64,000 nucleotides of DNA from Calonectria ilicicola (GCA_020809705.1 CP085833.1:4154001-4218000), one strand, 5' to 3'. Positions 48,022-59,264 are shown, counted from the stretch's first letter. Made by a program: numbers and translations. Notes: a model not told the origin generated them from the letters alone.

Positions 48022-50448
48022 TTAAGTATCCAAAAAATCAAAGCCCAAAAAGTCTTTGAACCACAGGCCATAGTCACCCAAGAGAGGATCCTGCATGGCT
48101 GAGGCGGCTGGAGCCGTTTCAAGTTGTGCAGTTGGGGGCGGATTAGACGGTGAGTATGGGCCGCTTTGATGTTCTGTGGCAGGATTCGGTCTCCAAGCCT
48201 GGTCCTGGGCAGTAGAAATAGATGATATCAAGTTCTTCTGAACCAGAACTTGTTCAAATATTGGGATGGCCTGCTGCAACACTGGGTCTTCCTTTAATTG
48301 CCTAAGCAGCAGCATCCCTCTTTGGATCGATAAAAGCGACATGGACTTGTTGACCTCCGATTCTGACTCATCCAAAGCCATTTCTATGTGGATGGCAAGC
48401 GCGGTATGAATACATGATTTACTAAAATCATTTCAAAGTCAGTCAATCAGTTTTCGCGTCGGATTGTGGGAAGGTATTTTGACACGTACAATGAAAGAGG
48501 GAGCGTCGGTAGCATGCCATTTGACCAGGTTCGGCCAGTGATCGTATCAAGCTCGAACATGGCACAATGAAGCTTCTTTCTTGTCCATTCGTACCAGTAG
48601 GTATCCCGAGGACGCCACCAAATGCGCAACAAGCGCAGCAAAATACATTCGAATCGGTAGCTGACGGCCAGAAGCACCGTGCTCCAGATATTATCAGGAG
48701 TTTGCCGATCATGAACTAAAATCTCCGGTAAAGAGAGTCGCCATGATGTTACCCTTTGAGTCAACACCTCAGGATTCTCCTGGTGGCCTTTTACTGCAGA
48801 AAAACACTGCCATCCTATCGAGAGATATTAGGTGACTTGGAGGAGTGAATAAGTACAGGAACATCACCAACCTATAATTGCCATTTTGCAATATTCAACA
48901 AAAAACATGCGATGTTGAGGCAACACTACTGGCAACACAACGAGATCGTGTTCCGATAGGTGCTCAACTTCCCAGTCTTCTTCGGTGAACGGGCTAACAT
49001 CGTACTCCTTGTCGCCGAGTAGTCTGACAGTCTGGGTTCCAAATAAGGAGAGAACAATATCCCGGGCCTGGAGTGGTTAGTTATGACAGTTGTTCGATGC
49101 TGGATGCTACCTACGTAAAGGATCCACCAGATCCTTTTGAATAACTTCGCCTTTTCCATGTCAGTGTCTTGGGAAGGATGACTATTGGATTTTATTAGAT
49201 AAGTAGCTAGACGCTGGAAGAAGTAGAGGAGCCGAGCGCGTACCATTTGTGCAGTTCCATTCCCAATGCGAGACGAACCGAATTATAGAACCAAAAGCGA
49301 ACATCCTTGTCCTTGGAATGAGGGACCATTGCAGTTCCTAAAATCAGAGAGCCCTGCAATAAATGAAGCTGACTTTTTTCGCATCCAAAATCGGATAATA
49401 AGGTGGCTTTGGCGAAAAAAGATTGCTGTGCCTCGCATGCGCTAGAGAACCCACATGCTTGGATGACTTGTTCTGGAGCGTGGGTGACTGCACTAGTGAG
49501 GACTGCTTGCATCAAAAATGCTGAGTAAAAGCCTGCGCGGTATTCTCTGATAAACTGGCATCTGTTCAATGCTGGGGCAAATGGGTACACGAATTCAAAG
49601 TAAAGTCTTATGAGTTTGTCCCTGGTATGATTGTCAGTTTGGTCGTGTTTATCCAATGCGATTGAGGCTCCATACAAGTAAGGCTGGGGCGGCAAATCAA
49701 AAACGCCTTTCCGAGAAAGATAGTCCATATCAATGGGATCCAGGCCCTCGGTGGTGGTGCTGGGGTAAGTGGCCTGATCTCGGGGAGTTGCGGCTTTTAA
49801 ATCCCCTGTCTCTGCTACATTTTTTCCAACGGCCTGGTTCAAGATGCTGAGATAGTGTATCCCATTGTTGTTGTAGTTGACTGGTTTCCAAGGGCTGTCC
49901 CCGGAAGCCACTGTCGTTTTCGGGCTGTCTTTGGGGATGTCTCCATTCACGCCTTGGCTGATGTTGTTATGAAGATTAGGATCGATAAGCGGGCTGCTAT
50001 TGGTAGCTGAGTGAGAAGATACCACCGAATGGGGGGAGTTCTGTGACGACGGTAGTTGGCATCTGATCGGTGACATGCGCGCTGATTATGAATCTCGGTA
50101 TTATGGCGAACCACGAGTACTTACGGATAACGCCGGGGCAGACGTCATTGGCACATGGGCAAGTTCGTTTAGTAAGACATTTTTCGGGCGCATTCTGGGG
50201 AAAAAGCAAGTCAATCGCCAATACTCAAAGACCCTTTTTCTCGCCACATCTTGTTTATTCACGCACCTTCTTGGTTGTCGGCTCTTCAACAGGCACGTCT
50301 CGCCCTTATCGAGACAGCGGCTGCAGGGCAAGCCTCTGGTCGGGGCGTCGCATTTCACCTTGCGCGCGTGGCAGCTCGCACACGCCTTGATGAGTTTCTG
50401 GTGTTGGTGGGGTTTCTGTAGCGAAGACGCCTCAGACTGCAGTGACAT
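48022..50448 (-). CDS. Zn2Cys6 fungal transcription factor, divergent from MFS gene
   Basis: Seven exons fit in phase: 50448-50263, 50194-50125, 50081-49244, 49181-49115, 49067-48872, 48814-48490 and 48421-48022, giving 693 residues. The DNA-binding cluster is at the N-terminus with Cys 23, 26, 33, 42, 45 and 52 (KACASCHARKVKCDAPTRGLPC). The fungal-specific transcription factor domain follows from about residue 200, including KLIRLYFEFVYPFAPALNR and the RIWWILYARDIVLSLFG block completed by splicing. The C-terminus is Pro/Gln/Ser-rich and ends in an acidic/aromatic LGDYGLWFKDFLGFDF segment, a plausible activation domain. The first two exon boundaries are less certain because a competing GTGCGT donor exists. 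The 499-bp divergent spacing to an MFS transporter suggests that it regulates that gene. Confidence 0.82.
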
Positions 50449-50947
50449 GATGATACTTTTGGCCCTATGCAAACAGCATCTTGACCGTTTTTACTCTCGG
50501 AAACGGAGTGTCATTATTCGGAACCGCGGCCGATCCACCCGTCGGGGTTTTGCTGTGGATTTGAATGCCATGGTACCCGCAGCTCGGCATTTCGGCGCTT
50601 TGGCGCAAATCATGATTCGACCATCGGCGTTATAGCGACGCCTCTGTCTCCACCATCGTGTCTGTTCGCCTATCTCCTTTTCTTGCGACCCTGAATAATG
50701 GAATCAGTTGATGTTTATGAATGCACTCGTAATGGTCAATTGGAAAACTGAAACGCCGAGAAGCCTCGGACTGGGGAATTTTGTGGCTCCATGGTGCTCT
50801 TGCGCCGATGGATTTCATTGTTTAAATAGCATGGCTCAGCTCCATCGCTGCGCATTCAAACCCGCGTACTATTCTGTAGTTTAAATGCAATAAGCTATTG
50901 AAGAGACTGCTTCTTCGTCATTTTATCGCAGCTTCGTATAGCGAACT
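50449..50947. promoter_or_regulatory. Divergent promoter between Zn2Cys6 factor and MFS transporter
   Basis: 499 bp between two opposing start codons. CGG/CCG triplets, the half-sites Zn2Cys6 factors usually bind, occur at about 50515-50540 (for example CGGAACCGCGGCCG) within the factor's own upstream sequence. Whether they are used is not known. Confidence 0.45.
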
Positions 50948-52558
50948 ATGTCTCCCCCACTTAGTACGAGTGGCTCCGAAACAGCCGTGGAGCCAGACAG
51001 AATACCCTCCGGAAACCGAGCCGTCACATACTGGCGAGAGCTGGTAGACCATGCATTTGTTACTCCTGAAGTTTTATCTTGGGAATACGATGGATCTGGA
51101 ACCAGCGCTGATCCTTATGTTGTAACATGGATCCCATCCGAAAGTCGAAACCCGCAAGCATTTTCCTCCATCCGCAAAGCCGTCATCACTGCCCTCGGAG
51201 CCATCATCACTTTAGGGGCAGCGTTTACTTCTTCAACTTACGCGGGATGCTTGCCCCAGGTAATGGAAGACCTTCATGTCAGCGAGGAGTTGGCAACCGC
51301 AGGTATTTCCTTGTACGTGATGGGCTTCGCGGTTGGTCCCCTTCTCTGGGCCCCATTGGGCGAAATCTACGGACGCCAAGTCATCCTGTTCATTACATAT
51401 GGTGTATTCACCGCATTCAACGCTGGAAGCGCAGGCTCTCAGAACATTGAGACATTGCTCATCCTCCGTTTTCTTGCTGGTTCCTTTTCAGCCTCGTCAA
51501 TGACAAACACGGGTGGTGTTATCGCAGACATGTACCAGGCCAGTAACCGTGGAATCCCCGTGGGTATGTTTGCTCTCGCGCCATTCATGGGCCCTGTTTT
51601 TGGTCCTATTGTCGGTGGCTACCTTGGCGAGTCAGCTGGTTGGAGATGGGTCTCTGGATGCACTGCCATTTTCTCAGGAGTGCTCTGGATCTTAGCAGCA
51701 TTTATCATCCCTGAAACCTACACTCCACTGCTTTTGAGGAAGCGAGCAAGGAAGCTCTCTCAGATGACTGGCAAAGTTTACGCGAGTGCAATCGACATCA
51801 AGTTGGGTTCAACCTTGTCGTCAAAAGAGGAGCTCAAGAAAGGCCTCATACGACCATGGGGCCTGCTCATCTCGGAGCCTTCGTTGCTTTTCCTCTCCAT
51901 ATATATGAGTCTCCTCTACGGAATCTTGTACATGCTTTTTGGAGCCTATCCTATCGTGTTTCAGGAAGGACGTGGATGGAGCCAAGGAAAAGGCGGCCTC
52001 GCTTTCCTCGGAGTTGCAATCGGTGAGATCATCGCTTGCTTCTACTGTATCCCGGAAAACCAGCGCTATATCCGCAAGGCAAAGGAGAGCGGGGGTTCAG
52101 CTCAACCAGAAGATCGACTTGTAGTCGCAATGATTGGTGCGGTCGCTACTCCAATAGGGCTCTTTTGGTTTGCGTGGACAAACAATCCCTCCTTTAACCC
52201 ATTCATCAGCATTGCGGCTGGGGCGCCTTTCGGGTTTGGAATGGTGCTTGTCTTCATCTCGGTGAAGAACTATCTGGTGGACTCATACACTGTGTTTTCT
52301 GCATCAGCTATTGCAGTAACGGTAGTAATGAGGTCGCTTTTTGGTGCCGCATTTCCTCTATTCACCACTTACATGTTCCACAACCTGGGCAACAATTGGG
52401 CGTCATCAATCGCTGCATTTTTGTCCCTCGCATGCACTCCGTTACCTTTTATTTTGTACAAATATGGGCGAACGATCCGCTCAAAGTGCAAATACTCTCG
52501 GCAGGCAATGGAACTGGCTGCCATCACGGATCAGCAAAAGTTGCGGTCGGAAAAATAG
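50948..52558 (+). CDS. MFS multidrug/polyamine-type transporter (DHA1, 12 TM)
   Basis: Intronless, 536 residues. A cytosolic N-terminus of about 75 residues is followed by the MFS core: TM1 near AVITALGAIITLGAAFTSSTYAG, then FAVGPLLWAPLGEIYGRQ carrying the loop 2-3 motif A variant, the RFLAGSFSASSMTNTGG block, and APFMGPVFGPIVGGYLGESAGWRW, which is the motif C antiporter signature in TM5. The second half has the SLLYGILYMLFGAYPIVF segment and ends after TM12 with a basic tail. Motif C indicates a proton-coupled drug exporter of the plasma membrane; the substrate is unknown. It is convergent with the NmrA-like reductase gene and divergent from a Zn2Cys6 gene. Confidence 0.9.
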   Translation: MSPPLSTSGSETAVEPDRIPSGNRAVTYWRELVDHAFVTPEVLSWEYDGSGTSADPYVVTWIPSESRNPQAFSSIRKAVITALGAIITLGAAFTSSTYAGCLPQVMEDLHVSEELATAGISLYVMGFAVGPLLWAPLGEIYGRQVILFITYGVFTAFNAGSAGSQNIETLLILRFLAGSFSASSMTNTGGVIADMYQASNRGIPVGMFALAPFMGPVFGPIVGGYLGESAGWRWVSGCTAIFSGVLWILAAFIIPETYTPLLLRKRARKLSQMTGKVYASAIDIKLGSTLSSKEELKKGLIRPWGLLISEPSLLFLSIYMSLLYGILYMLFGAYPIVFQEGRGWSQGKGGLAFLGVAIGEIIACFYCIPENQRYIRKAKESGGSAQPEDRLVVAMIGAVATPIGLFWFAWTNNPSFNPFISIAAGAPFGFGMVLVFISVKNYLVDSYTVFSASAIAVTVVMRSLFGAAFPLFTTYMFHNLGNNWASSIAAFLSLACTPLPFILYKYGRTIRSKCKYSRQAMELAAITDQQKLRSEK

Positions 52559-52848
52559 ACACGGAAAGGGTTTTGATCGAAAAATATCTAGATTTCTTTT
52601 TTTTTTCTTGACATTAATGTATATACCCAGAATGGAGCGATTGAAACTCAACATTTATAGCCTTGGCAGTTGTCGTTGTGACCCTGGTCGACTGAGCCTA
52701 CTTAAACTGGGACGCCAGGGGTCTTATTTAGCCAAAATAGTCACACCTGATTGAGCAAGGATAAATAGCTTTTAATAGGAAGATTTATTTTTATCTATTC
52801 ATTAAGGGGTCATGTCTAATGTATTTATGTACTACTGACGCGCTCCAC

Positions 52849-53748
52849 CTACTTAAGGAGGGGCTTCAGAATCTCAATAACATCCTCCTCAGTCTTACCC
52901 TTAAGACCAAGAAGCTCGTTGTCATTCTTAACAAACTTGCCCTCGCTCTTGGGGTCAAAGATACCTCGGAAGAGATAAGGAGCAAAGGTCTCCATATCGT
53001 AAAGTCCCTTGGCAAGGCGCTCGTCGGCCTTGGCAGTGACAACGTCCAGGGGAACGACAACAGGCTCCCAGGGTCGCTCGGGAGCAACCTGCTTGGCGAG
53101 CTCCAGAAGCTTCTTCTGGGTAATAAAGATATCAGAAATGTACACAGCACGGTTCTTAGTCTCCTCTGGGTGAGAGACGATGCCAACTAGAGCTTCACCA
53201 ACAGTGCCGAGGGTAGTGGCGCTGAATTCAGCCTCACCGCCATCGAAGAGAGTAGGCTTAGAGTCGGCGTGAGCCAGGATAAAGTTGTGCTGCAGACCCC
53301 AGTCGAGGAAGGCAGCGTTGTAGAGGAAGCTGTATGTGAGCTGGGTGGTCTTGGCCTTCTCCTTGAGAATCTCCTGGATCTGAACCTTCTGAGTGAAAAC
53401 AGGGAGCTTTCGCACGCTGGCGTTGTCTAGGTTGGATCCAAACTCGGAGGGGATAAATCGCTGAACGCCAGCGGCGATGGCAGCGTCGATGAAGGTGGTC
53501 TGGGCATCGATGGCGAGAGTTGTAAGGGTGGAAATGACCACTTCGTAGCCCTTCAGGGCGGCGGTAAGGGACTCGAGAGATGAGTAGTCAACCTCAACAA
53601 CCTCGACACCCTCGGGGAGCTTGGAATCGGAGCCGGCTCGCTTGAGAACGCGAATGTTGAACTTGCCAGAGTCGATGAACTTCTGGAGAGCGACTGAACC
53701 AACAGAGCCAGAGGCACCTGCGATGACGACATTCTTGAAGGCTGACAT
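52849..53748 (-). CDS. NmrA-like / isoflavone reductase-like NAD(P)H-binding protein
   Basis: Intronless, 299 residues. The N-terminal dinucleotide motif is GASGSVGS (residues 11-18, GXXGXXG), followed by a basic residue region (RVLKRAGSD) favouring NADPH. Downstream are the VEVDYSSLESLTAALKGYEVVIS block, the GVQRFIPSEFGSNLD block of the PCBER/isoflavone-reductase/NmrA group, and LYNAAFLDWGLQ. Members act either as NAD(P)H-dependent reductases of aromatic substrates or as redox sensors like NmrA. The presence of PSEFG and length favour an enzyme, but the substrate is not predictable. A TATATA sequence at about 53885-53890 lies roughly 140 bp upstream. It is divergent from the combined C2H2/Zn2Cys6 regulator gene. 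Confidence 0.88.
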   Translation of the reverse strand: MSAFKNVVIAGASGSVGSVALQKFIDSGKFNIRVLKRAGSDSKLPEGVEVVEVDYSSLESLTAALKGYEVVISTLTTLAIDAQTTFIDAAIAAGVQRFIPSEFGSNLDNASVRKLPVFTQKVQIQEILKEKAKTTQLTYSFLYNAAFLDWGLQHNFILAHADSKPTLFDGGEAEFSATTLGTVGEALVGIVSHPEETKNRAVYISDIFITQKKLLELAKQVAPERPWEPVVVPLDVVTAKADERLAKGLYDMETFAPYLFRGIFDPKSEGKFVKNDNELLGLKGKTEEDVIEILKPLLK

Positions 53749-54429
53749 GGTGGGTTGTGTGGGTCTTTAACCGATTTAAGATTGTTTAAAGATGGATGAG
53801 GGTGTTGTATTGAGTGTGGATTGAATTGTTGTGTTGTGAGTGATGAGTGAATGAAGATCAACTCCAACATGAACTTGGTCGTTCCTATATACGACTTTCC
53901 AACCTCCTAGATTCGCCATCACGACAGGCATTCCTTACGATTCTCGACTCGCACGACCCAAGTTGACTAATTTGTGTACCTCCTCAGTGAACCAACTTCC
54001 GTGCAAAACACGGCCAAACTCTAGATGTCGGACTTCCCGGTGGGATACCGAGTGGGAAATCTCCAGGAAACGCCCTAAACCGCATCAGGACATTAGTCAC
54101 ACAAGCCAGATGCACCTAAATTGGGGGGCATCCACTAGGCGTATCCCACTTTTCCCATCCCACCCTGCGCCGGTAAAAGGCATTTATCCCACGCTCCCGC
54201 CGGTTCCCCGCTGGAGTGATCTCCCGCGCGCTGCAACCCGAGCCTCAAGCTTTGCTAGTCTCTGAGGCTCTTTGACTGCCCTCTCCCACTTCTTCTTAAC
54301 TAATCTCCCCGATGGGCTGTTTCTTTGTCGCCTGATGTTCACTCGCTTACTCGAACTGATCCTAACCAACAGCGGGGTGAGGCTCCATATCAATCTTGAC
54401 GATCCACTAAGTTTCGTTTATCAATCGCG
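53749..54429. promoter_or_regulatory. Divergent promoter between NmrA-like gene and dual zinc-finger factor
   Basis: 681 bp between opposing starts. A TATATA sequence lies at about 53885-53890 on the NmrA side. The segment 54120-54210 is C-rich (TCCCACTTTTCCCATCCCACC) and faces the regulator. No coding frame is supported. Confidence 0.5.
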
Positions 54430-56937
54430 ATGGCCTCTGAGACAGATCTATCCCACCCGGCGGTGGGAGCGGGAGCGGATGAGGGTCCATTCGCGCACAG
54501 GTTAGTTCAGTTCACACCCCTCTGCTATTATAAGGTTCAGAGTGGGATTACCGAGACAGAATCATATGGGTGTGGTTTTTCTGACTTGCTTTTTGACAGC
54601 ACGGCCGGATGTGAACGCACAAGTAGGCATCTTTGCCATTGCGGCAAGTCTTTTATTAGAAAGGAACACCTACGCCGCCACCAGGCCACTCACGGCGAGC
54701 GTAATTTCGTCTGTTACTTATGTCAGCGATCTTTTACACGCAAGTTGGTCTCCCATTTCGTTGGTCCTACTCGTCTTGGCACTGACTTGACATTCCTAGT
54801 GACCTTCTAAGACGCCATTTAGCGCGTCATGATGCGCTGCCCCAACCCGAGACACGCCGCGGTAGAGCGTGTGATGCTTGTCATGCAAACAAAACAAGAT
54901 GTGACGGAGGCCTTCGATGCACTCTTTGCTCTAAACGAAATATCAACTGCACATATGAGCTCGCTAATGTATATGCCAAGCGGGACCCAAAGAAGTCGAA
55001 GGATGCATCAGATAGTATCCCCATCACTATTAATGAATCAGATCTGATACCAGATGGCGAAGTAGGAAGTTATGAGACAACACCTACTTCCGCTACCCTC
55101 GTGGTCTCACCAGACGCGAGCGAGAACCCTGCCATCGCGAGACTAGCACGAATTGCTGCTATTGTTTCGTCTCCCACCTCTTCCCTCTCGGATGAATTTG
55201 AGGTTCCCGATGAAGACAAAAGCTGGATCGCATCTAGTTCAGAAGAGTACTTTGGGCGTTTCCACCAATGTTGGCCTGTTATTCATGCCCCTTCATGGGA
55301 TCAAATGCCACCGCCTATTGGCGTCAGTGCCACGGTAGCAATGGTCGGGTCATGGATGAAGAATCCAGAGGCCTTGAAACAGCCCGCGCTTGATCTTCAC
55401 ACCAAATTGATGGACAAGTTTTTTGAAGAACTGGTTGGTCTGCTTCCTTGAATTATCCAAACTTTGCTTACCTCGTGTGCAGTCTGTTCCCCCACCACGC
55501 GACATTGATGAGCGACCTTGGGCAACCGAACTTTACCAAGCAATTACCATTAACATTGTTTTTGCTTTCTATCATGGGGTATAGTAAAGCCTAGGAACAT
55601 TCTGTTAACTCCAGCTAACATTTAAGTCATAGGAAGAAAAGGTAATCGCTAAAGCGGTATTGCTCAAGGGGATGTTGGTCTCAATTCTTCGAGAGATTGA
55701 CTTCTTCGTCTGTTCAAGTGCTGGACACCAACAGCGAGTTCACTTTCCGGGCACATTTCTACCATGGGTACAATCAATTCGTGAGCGTTGGAAGAGGTAT
55801 GCATACCAGCATAAATTTGCCACTCTAGCTAACCATTGTAGAACAATTGTGTCACTATACAAGATTGACGTACTTTTGTCACTTTCACGATGGCAGCCCC
55901 CTACAATCAATAGAGAGGAGTTAGATATCGCCCTCCCGTCTACATACGCACTTTGGAATTCTTACGGGCTAGACGTATTTTTTAAACGGTTACCACGAGA
56001 ACCAGCTGATCGGACAAGTTATAAGCTCTCTGAAGTCACCTGCAACCCAAACTCGCGAGCAAGATCGTTACTTCTCCTAGAAGATGTGCAAATAGCTCTA
56101 TGCGGTTTATCAACAGGTATTTGGAATCACATGCAAATCAGCCGTCGGACCGGCAAGGTCGGATTAGAATCTCTCCGCTCTTTGGCCTGGCATCTCGAAA
56201 CATGGAAGGCTGAAATGGAGCGTGTGTCACATCTATGCAGTCAGAGTGTTGGCAATGAGGAGACTGCAGGATTGCCTTTTGTCGCATATCTTGGGAGGTA
56301 TGAGGATGAGCCTGCGCGCGATAGACTCGAAGCCATGTCGCTCATCAAATACCTCGTGGCCGAAGCCTTGATTCTTTACCACATCCAAGGATTGCAACTT
56401 TACGCGGATATTCGGATGATGAACGCGGTTGCGGTTTTTATGAACCGTCCAGCACAAGCTGATGTTTCGATTCCTCCTCGAATTCAAAATTATCAGTCAA
56501 CACTTCATGAGTGGGCAACTACAGCAGAGAGTAGACGAGCTTTGCTCCATGCCATTGCTGTGCTTAGACTCGCCGAGGCCGATTTAGATGGTGCGGGTGT
56601 GGATGGGAAGCCTATTGACCCGATTGCATATCTTGCAAGCTCAGTTAGCGCGCTGGTCGTGTGGGCATGGGTCATGTTTGCTGAGGCACCCTGCAGCTGT
56701 CTTCCAGGCGTAGACCATATTAACATTGGAGTTGATCCTCCAGATTTACAGAGCACGACGCGCCTCGAGAGTTGGATTCACGGAGGTGGTACTGCTGCGA
56801 TGCATGGAATCGCATTTTGTAGATGCGTTGTGGATGGGTGGATGGCTCGGTTTGGGGCTAATCTTCCTCAGGGAGTCCTTACATGGGAACTTGGTTACGA
56901 AATTGCACCAATGATACGATCTTCACGAACGGTTTAA
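54430..56937 (+). CDS. Transcription factor with C2H2 fingers plus Zn2Cys6 cluster
   Basis: Six exons join in phase: 54430-54500, 54600-54743, 54800-55433, 55483-55578, 55633-55796 and 55842-56937, giving 734 residues. Two C2H2 fingers come first: the first has HLCHCGKSFIRKEHLRRH (residues 34-51, with only one residue between its cysteines, 36 and 38), the second FVCYLCQRSFTRNDLLRRH (60-78) completed by the exon 2/3 splice. A Zn2Cys6 cluster follows with Cys 96, 99, 106, 112, 115 and 122. The fungal transcription factor domain begins near YFGRFHQCWPVIHAPSW. This C2H2-Zn2Cys6 combination is a known fungal class; family members often regulate nearby metabolic genes. Divergent placement suggests that it controls the NmrA-like reductase. 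Confidence 0.85.
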
Positions 56938-57441
56938 TATTGGCATGGGATATTCATCGGCATGGGACATCGGCACGGAACATCGGCATAGCACATGAAC
57001 ACGGGGCATCAACACTGGATATAAATAATGATCTGCCATTATATTAGCAATGCTAGCGTATGCACATTATTATGAATTTATGGTCTGTTATATTTGGCAA
57101 ACCAAGCTTTGGTTCTGGAAACGTGTCATCATCAGTAACTATTCCATGACTAATACTCCACCAGTCAGCCACTCCCTTGAATAACCTATACATTACTATA
57201 AAGTAACTATATTACGCCTCCCACTAAATCTAATGGAGTGTTCGGAGTTTGAAACATTTGTAAGCCCTACTGTCATAGCGTGGGCAGAGAAGTACTTGGT
57301 GCAAGCCTAGTCTTCACGATATATAAGGTAACAGTGAGGGAATAATAAAAACACCGAAGCTTTCCATCAATGCAAAACCAGTGCGCTTTCATTCCAGGCC
57401 TCTTTATTTCTCTTAACTGAACCGTATCAAAAAGTCCGATT
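56938..57441. promoter_or_regulatory. 3' flank of regulator and promoter of GST gene
   Basis: Short imperfect direct repeats of GGCA(T/C)GGGACATCGGCA type lie at about 56942-57010, just after the stop. A TATATAAG sequence at about 57320-57327 stands roughly 115 bp before the GST start and is a good TATA candidate. Confidence 0.55.
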
Positions 57442-58146
57442 ATGTATCCCCAACTTACCTTGTACCAAGTCAACGGCTCTTGTGCCTTGGTGCCACACGC
57501 CGTTCTCCTTCATTTTGGAATTCCAGTCACGATTGTGCCGATGAAATACGGGCCCGAAGGCATCGAGTCTATGGACGGGACTATCTCACACGCCGATTAT
57601 TTCAAAATACACCCTTCGGGATATGTTCCAGCACTGGCAGTGGAGGGCGAAGTCCTGACAGAAAACCCAGCACTCCTCAGTTTCATTTCATCCCTTGTCC
57701 CCGAAGCCAAACTTTTCAGCGATGAGGGCTTGAATCGCGCCAGAGTTGCCGAATGGCTCAACTGGCTCTCTGGTTCGCTCCACACCGCTGGGTTTGGCAT
57801 GCTACTCCGACCTGGCCGCTTCACTGATGACCCGGATCAGTTCGAGGCAATCAAAGCCAAAGGTAGAGAAATAATCACCAAATGTTTCACTCGAATCGAA
57901 AGTCGACTTGAAGGGAAAGAATTTGCCGTCGGTGATTCTCTGACAGCAGCGGACTTTTATCTCTACGTATTTTCTAGATGGGCTAAGGGGTTAGGATTTG
58001 AAATGGAGAAACAATTCCCGAATTACAGTGCTTTCGCAAGTCGGGCGGAATCCATTGAAGGACTACAAAAAGCGATTGAGACTGAAGGATTAAAGTTTTT
58101 GTATTCGCAACCATCTTCGCGGACTAGTCCAAAAGAGAGCCTCTGA
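57442..58146 (+). CDS. Glutathione S-transferase
   Basis: Intronless, 234 residues, the usual GST length. The N-terminal thioredoxin-fold domain reads LTLYQVNGSCALVPHAVLL (catalytic Ser/Cys region near residues 12-14), then the cis-Pro block HPSGYVPALAVEGEVLTENPA, where the ENPA segment binds the glutathione gamma-glutamyl part. The all-helical C-terminal domain has AVGDSLTAADFYLYVF, the N-capping box/hydrophobic staple of GSTs. It would conjugate or isomerise an electrophile using glutathione in the cytosol; the substrate is unknown. Neighbouring oxidoreductases, an exporter and regulators fit a detoxification context. Confidence 0.88.
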   Translation: MYPQLTLYQVNGSCALVPHAVLLHFGIPVTIVPMKYGPEGIESMDGTISHADYFKIHPSGYVPALAVEGEVLTENPALLSFISSLVPEAKLFSDEGLNRARVAEWLNWLSGSLHTAGFGMLLRPGRFTDDPDQFEAIKAKGREIITKCFTRIESRLEGKEFAVGDSLTAADFYLYVFSRWAKGLGFEMEKQFPNYSAFASRAESIEGLQKAIETEGLKFLYSQPSSRTSPKESL

Positions 58147-58540
58147 TGTGCAGGCAGCAAACTCATCAGAGGTTGTAAGAGAGGATTACATGACAGATTG
58201 CACAAATGTTTTTTTTTTTTTCAAATGATTACTTTAGTGCGGTTTTTTATTACAAATAGAGTCCATGTATGAACAGTCCGAAACTTAGTGTCTTGTAGTG
58301 GTGGTATAATTCACATGTATAGGGTAGGTAAACTATGAGATGGGAAACACAAAAATGTGCATAAACTGTGCATTTATCAAATCAAGGGCGTTGATGGGGT
58401 GTCAAGAGGGAAAATACGGGGTCTTTTAGAAATAGCAGTCAGACCATGTGTGTGAAAATTCGTGAGTGTATTGCAAAAAAAGAAACATATTGCCAACAGA
58501 CAATATGTGAAGTTGCAATGGTGCAAAAAGAAAGGAACCG
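58147..58540. other. Intergenic between GST and tRNA-Ser
   Basis: Contains a T12-type run at 58209-58221 shortly after the GST stop and AT-rich sequence. The T-rich tail expected after the minus-strand tRNA corresponds to A-runs on this strand just left of 58541 (about 58524-58534). Confidence 0.5.
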
Positions 58541-58630
58541 CGACAGAGACAAGATTCGAACTTGCGCGGCCGAAGCCAATGCATACCTCGAGATTCGAGT
58601 GCATCCCTTTAACCACTCAGGCACTCTGCC
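58541..58630 (-). tRNA. tRNA-Ser, anticodon CGA, with a 9-nt intron
   Basis: On the minus strand the acceptor stem GGCAGAG (58630-58624) pairs with CTCTGTC near 58548-58542, with discriminator G at 58541, as in serine tRNAs. The D arm is CCTGAGTGGTTAAAGG, the anticodon stem ATGCA pairs with TGCAT, and the T arm is GCAAG-TTCGAAT-CTTGT. A long variable arm (TGGCTTCGGCCGC region) is typical of class II tRNAs. The anticodon CGA is at 58597-58595. The anticodon loop is 16 nt, 9 more than normal, so a 9-nt intron directly after position 37 is inferred. Serine tRNAs with CGA carry introns in yeast too. Confidence 0.9.
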
Positions 58631-59264
58631 TAATGTTGGAAGACTGGCCGAGCTTATTTGGATAATTGAAAGTGGACAAGCGAGATGAAGCTAGGCAAAG
58701 ATGGGATGCCACGCTCCACATCGGCAAGTTTTGGGGAAACGTCATCATTCAAACCTCTATTTTCCTTATAGAAATATTTAAAATTCGCCAAAAATATTGG
58801 CACTCACATGTTATTCTTGAAATTCACTAATAACTCACCTGCCATGGCAGTTAGCCATTTCTATCCTCATTCAACCCCACCAGATGACCCCAGATTATCG
58901 CTAATCGATAAGCGCCACATCGACGGGGCACCAGCTCTCATTTTACATTCCTGTTTAGGTATAGCCCAACGCTCTAGCCTCTTTCCACGTTCCCATCGAC
59001 CTGTTCCAGCCTCGTTACGGTGTCCGCGGAACGAGTCATGGACAGGAGACCCCCGCTTTGTAGATAAGAGACAACACGTGATGTGTCCAAATTAACTGAA
59101 GCTTTTAACAGAGTGAATGCGACCACCTCTGATGTGAGGGTTAGGTGACTTATCTTCCGATTTCCAAGGGCCCTGTTGTCGAGCTGCTTTGATCCCGGTG
59201 CAGACTCAGGCCACAATCAACGAGCCGGGTGTGGACCGGACCGGGACGCACTAGGGCGTTTGCG
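58631..59264. other. Intergenic, promoter of the Zn2Cys6 factor at 59265
   Basis: 634 bp. The part next to the tRNA is its 5' flank. A 95-codon plus-strand frame at 58808-59095 has no domain. The last 60 bp are GC-rich with several CGG/CCG triplets (about 59220-59255). Confidence 0.45.

Noticed and set aside
50201..50635. 186-codon plus-strand frame opposite the first exons of the Zn2Cys6 factor
   Set aside because: It is the antisense shadow of the Zn cluster exon and shows no domain.
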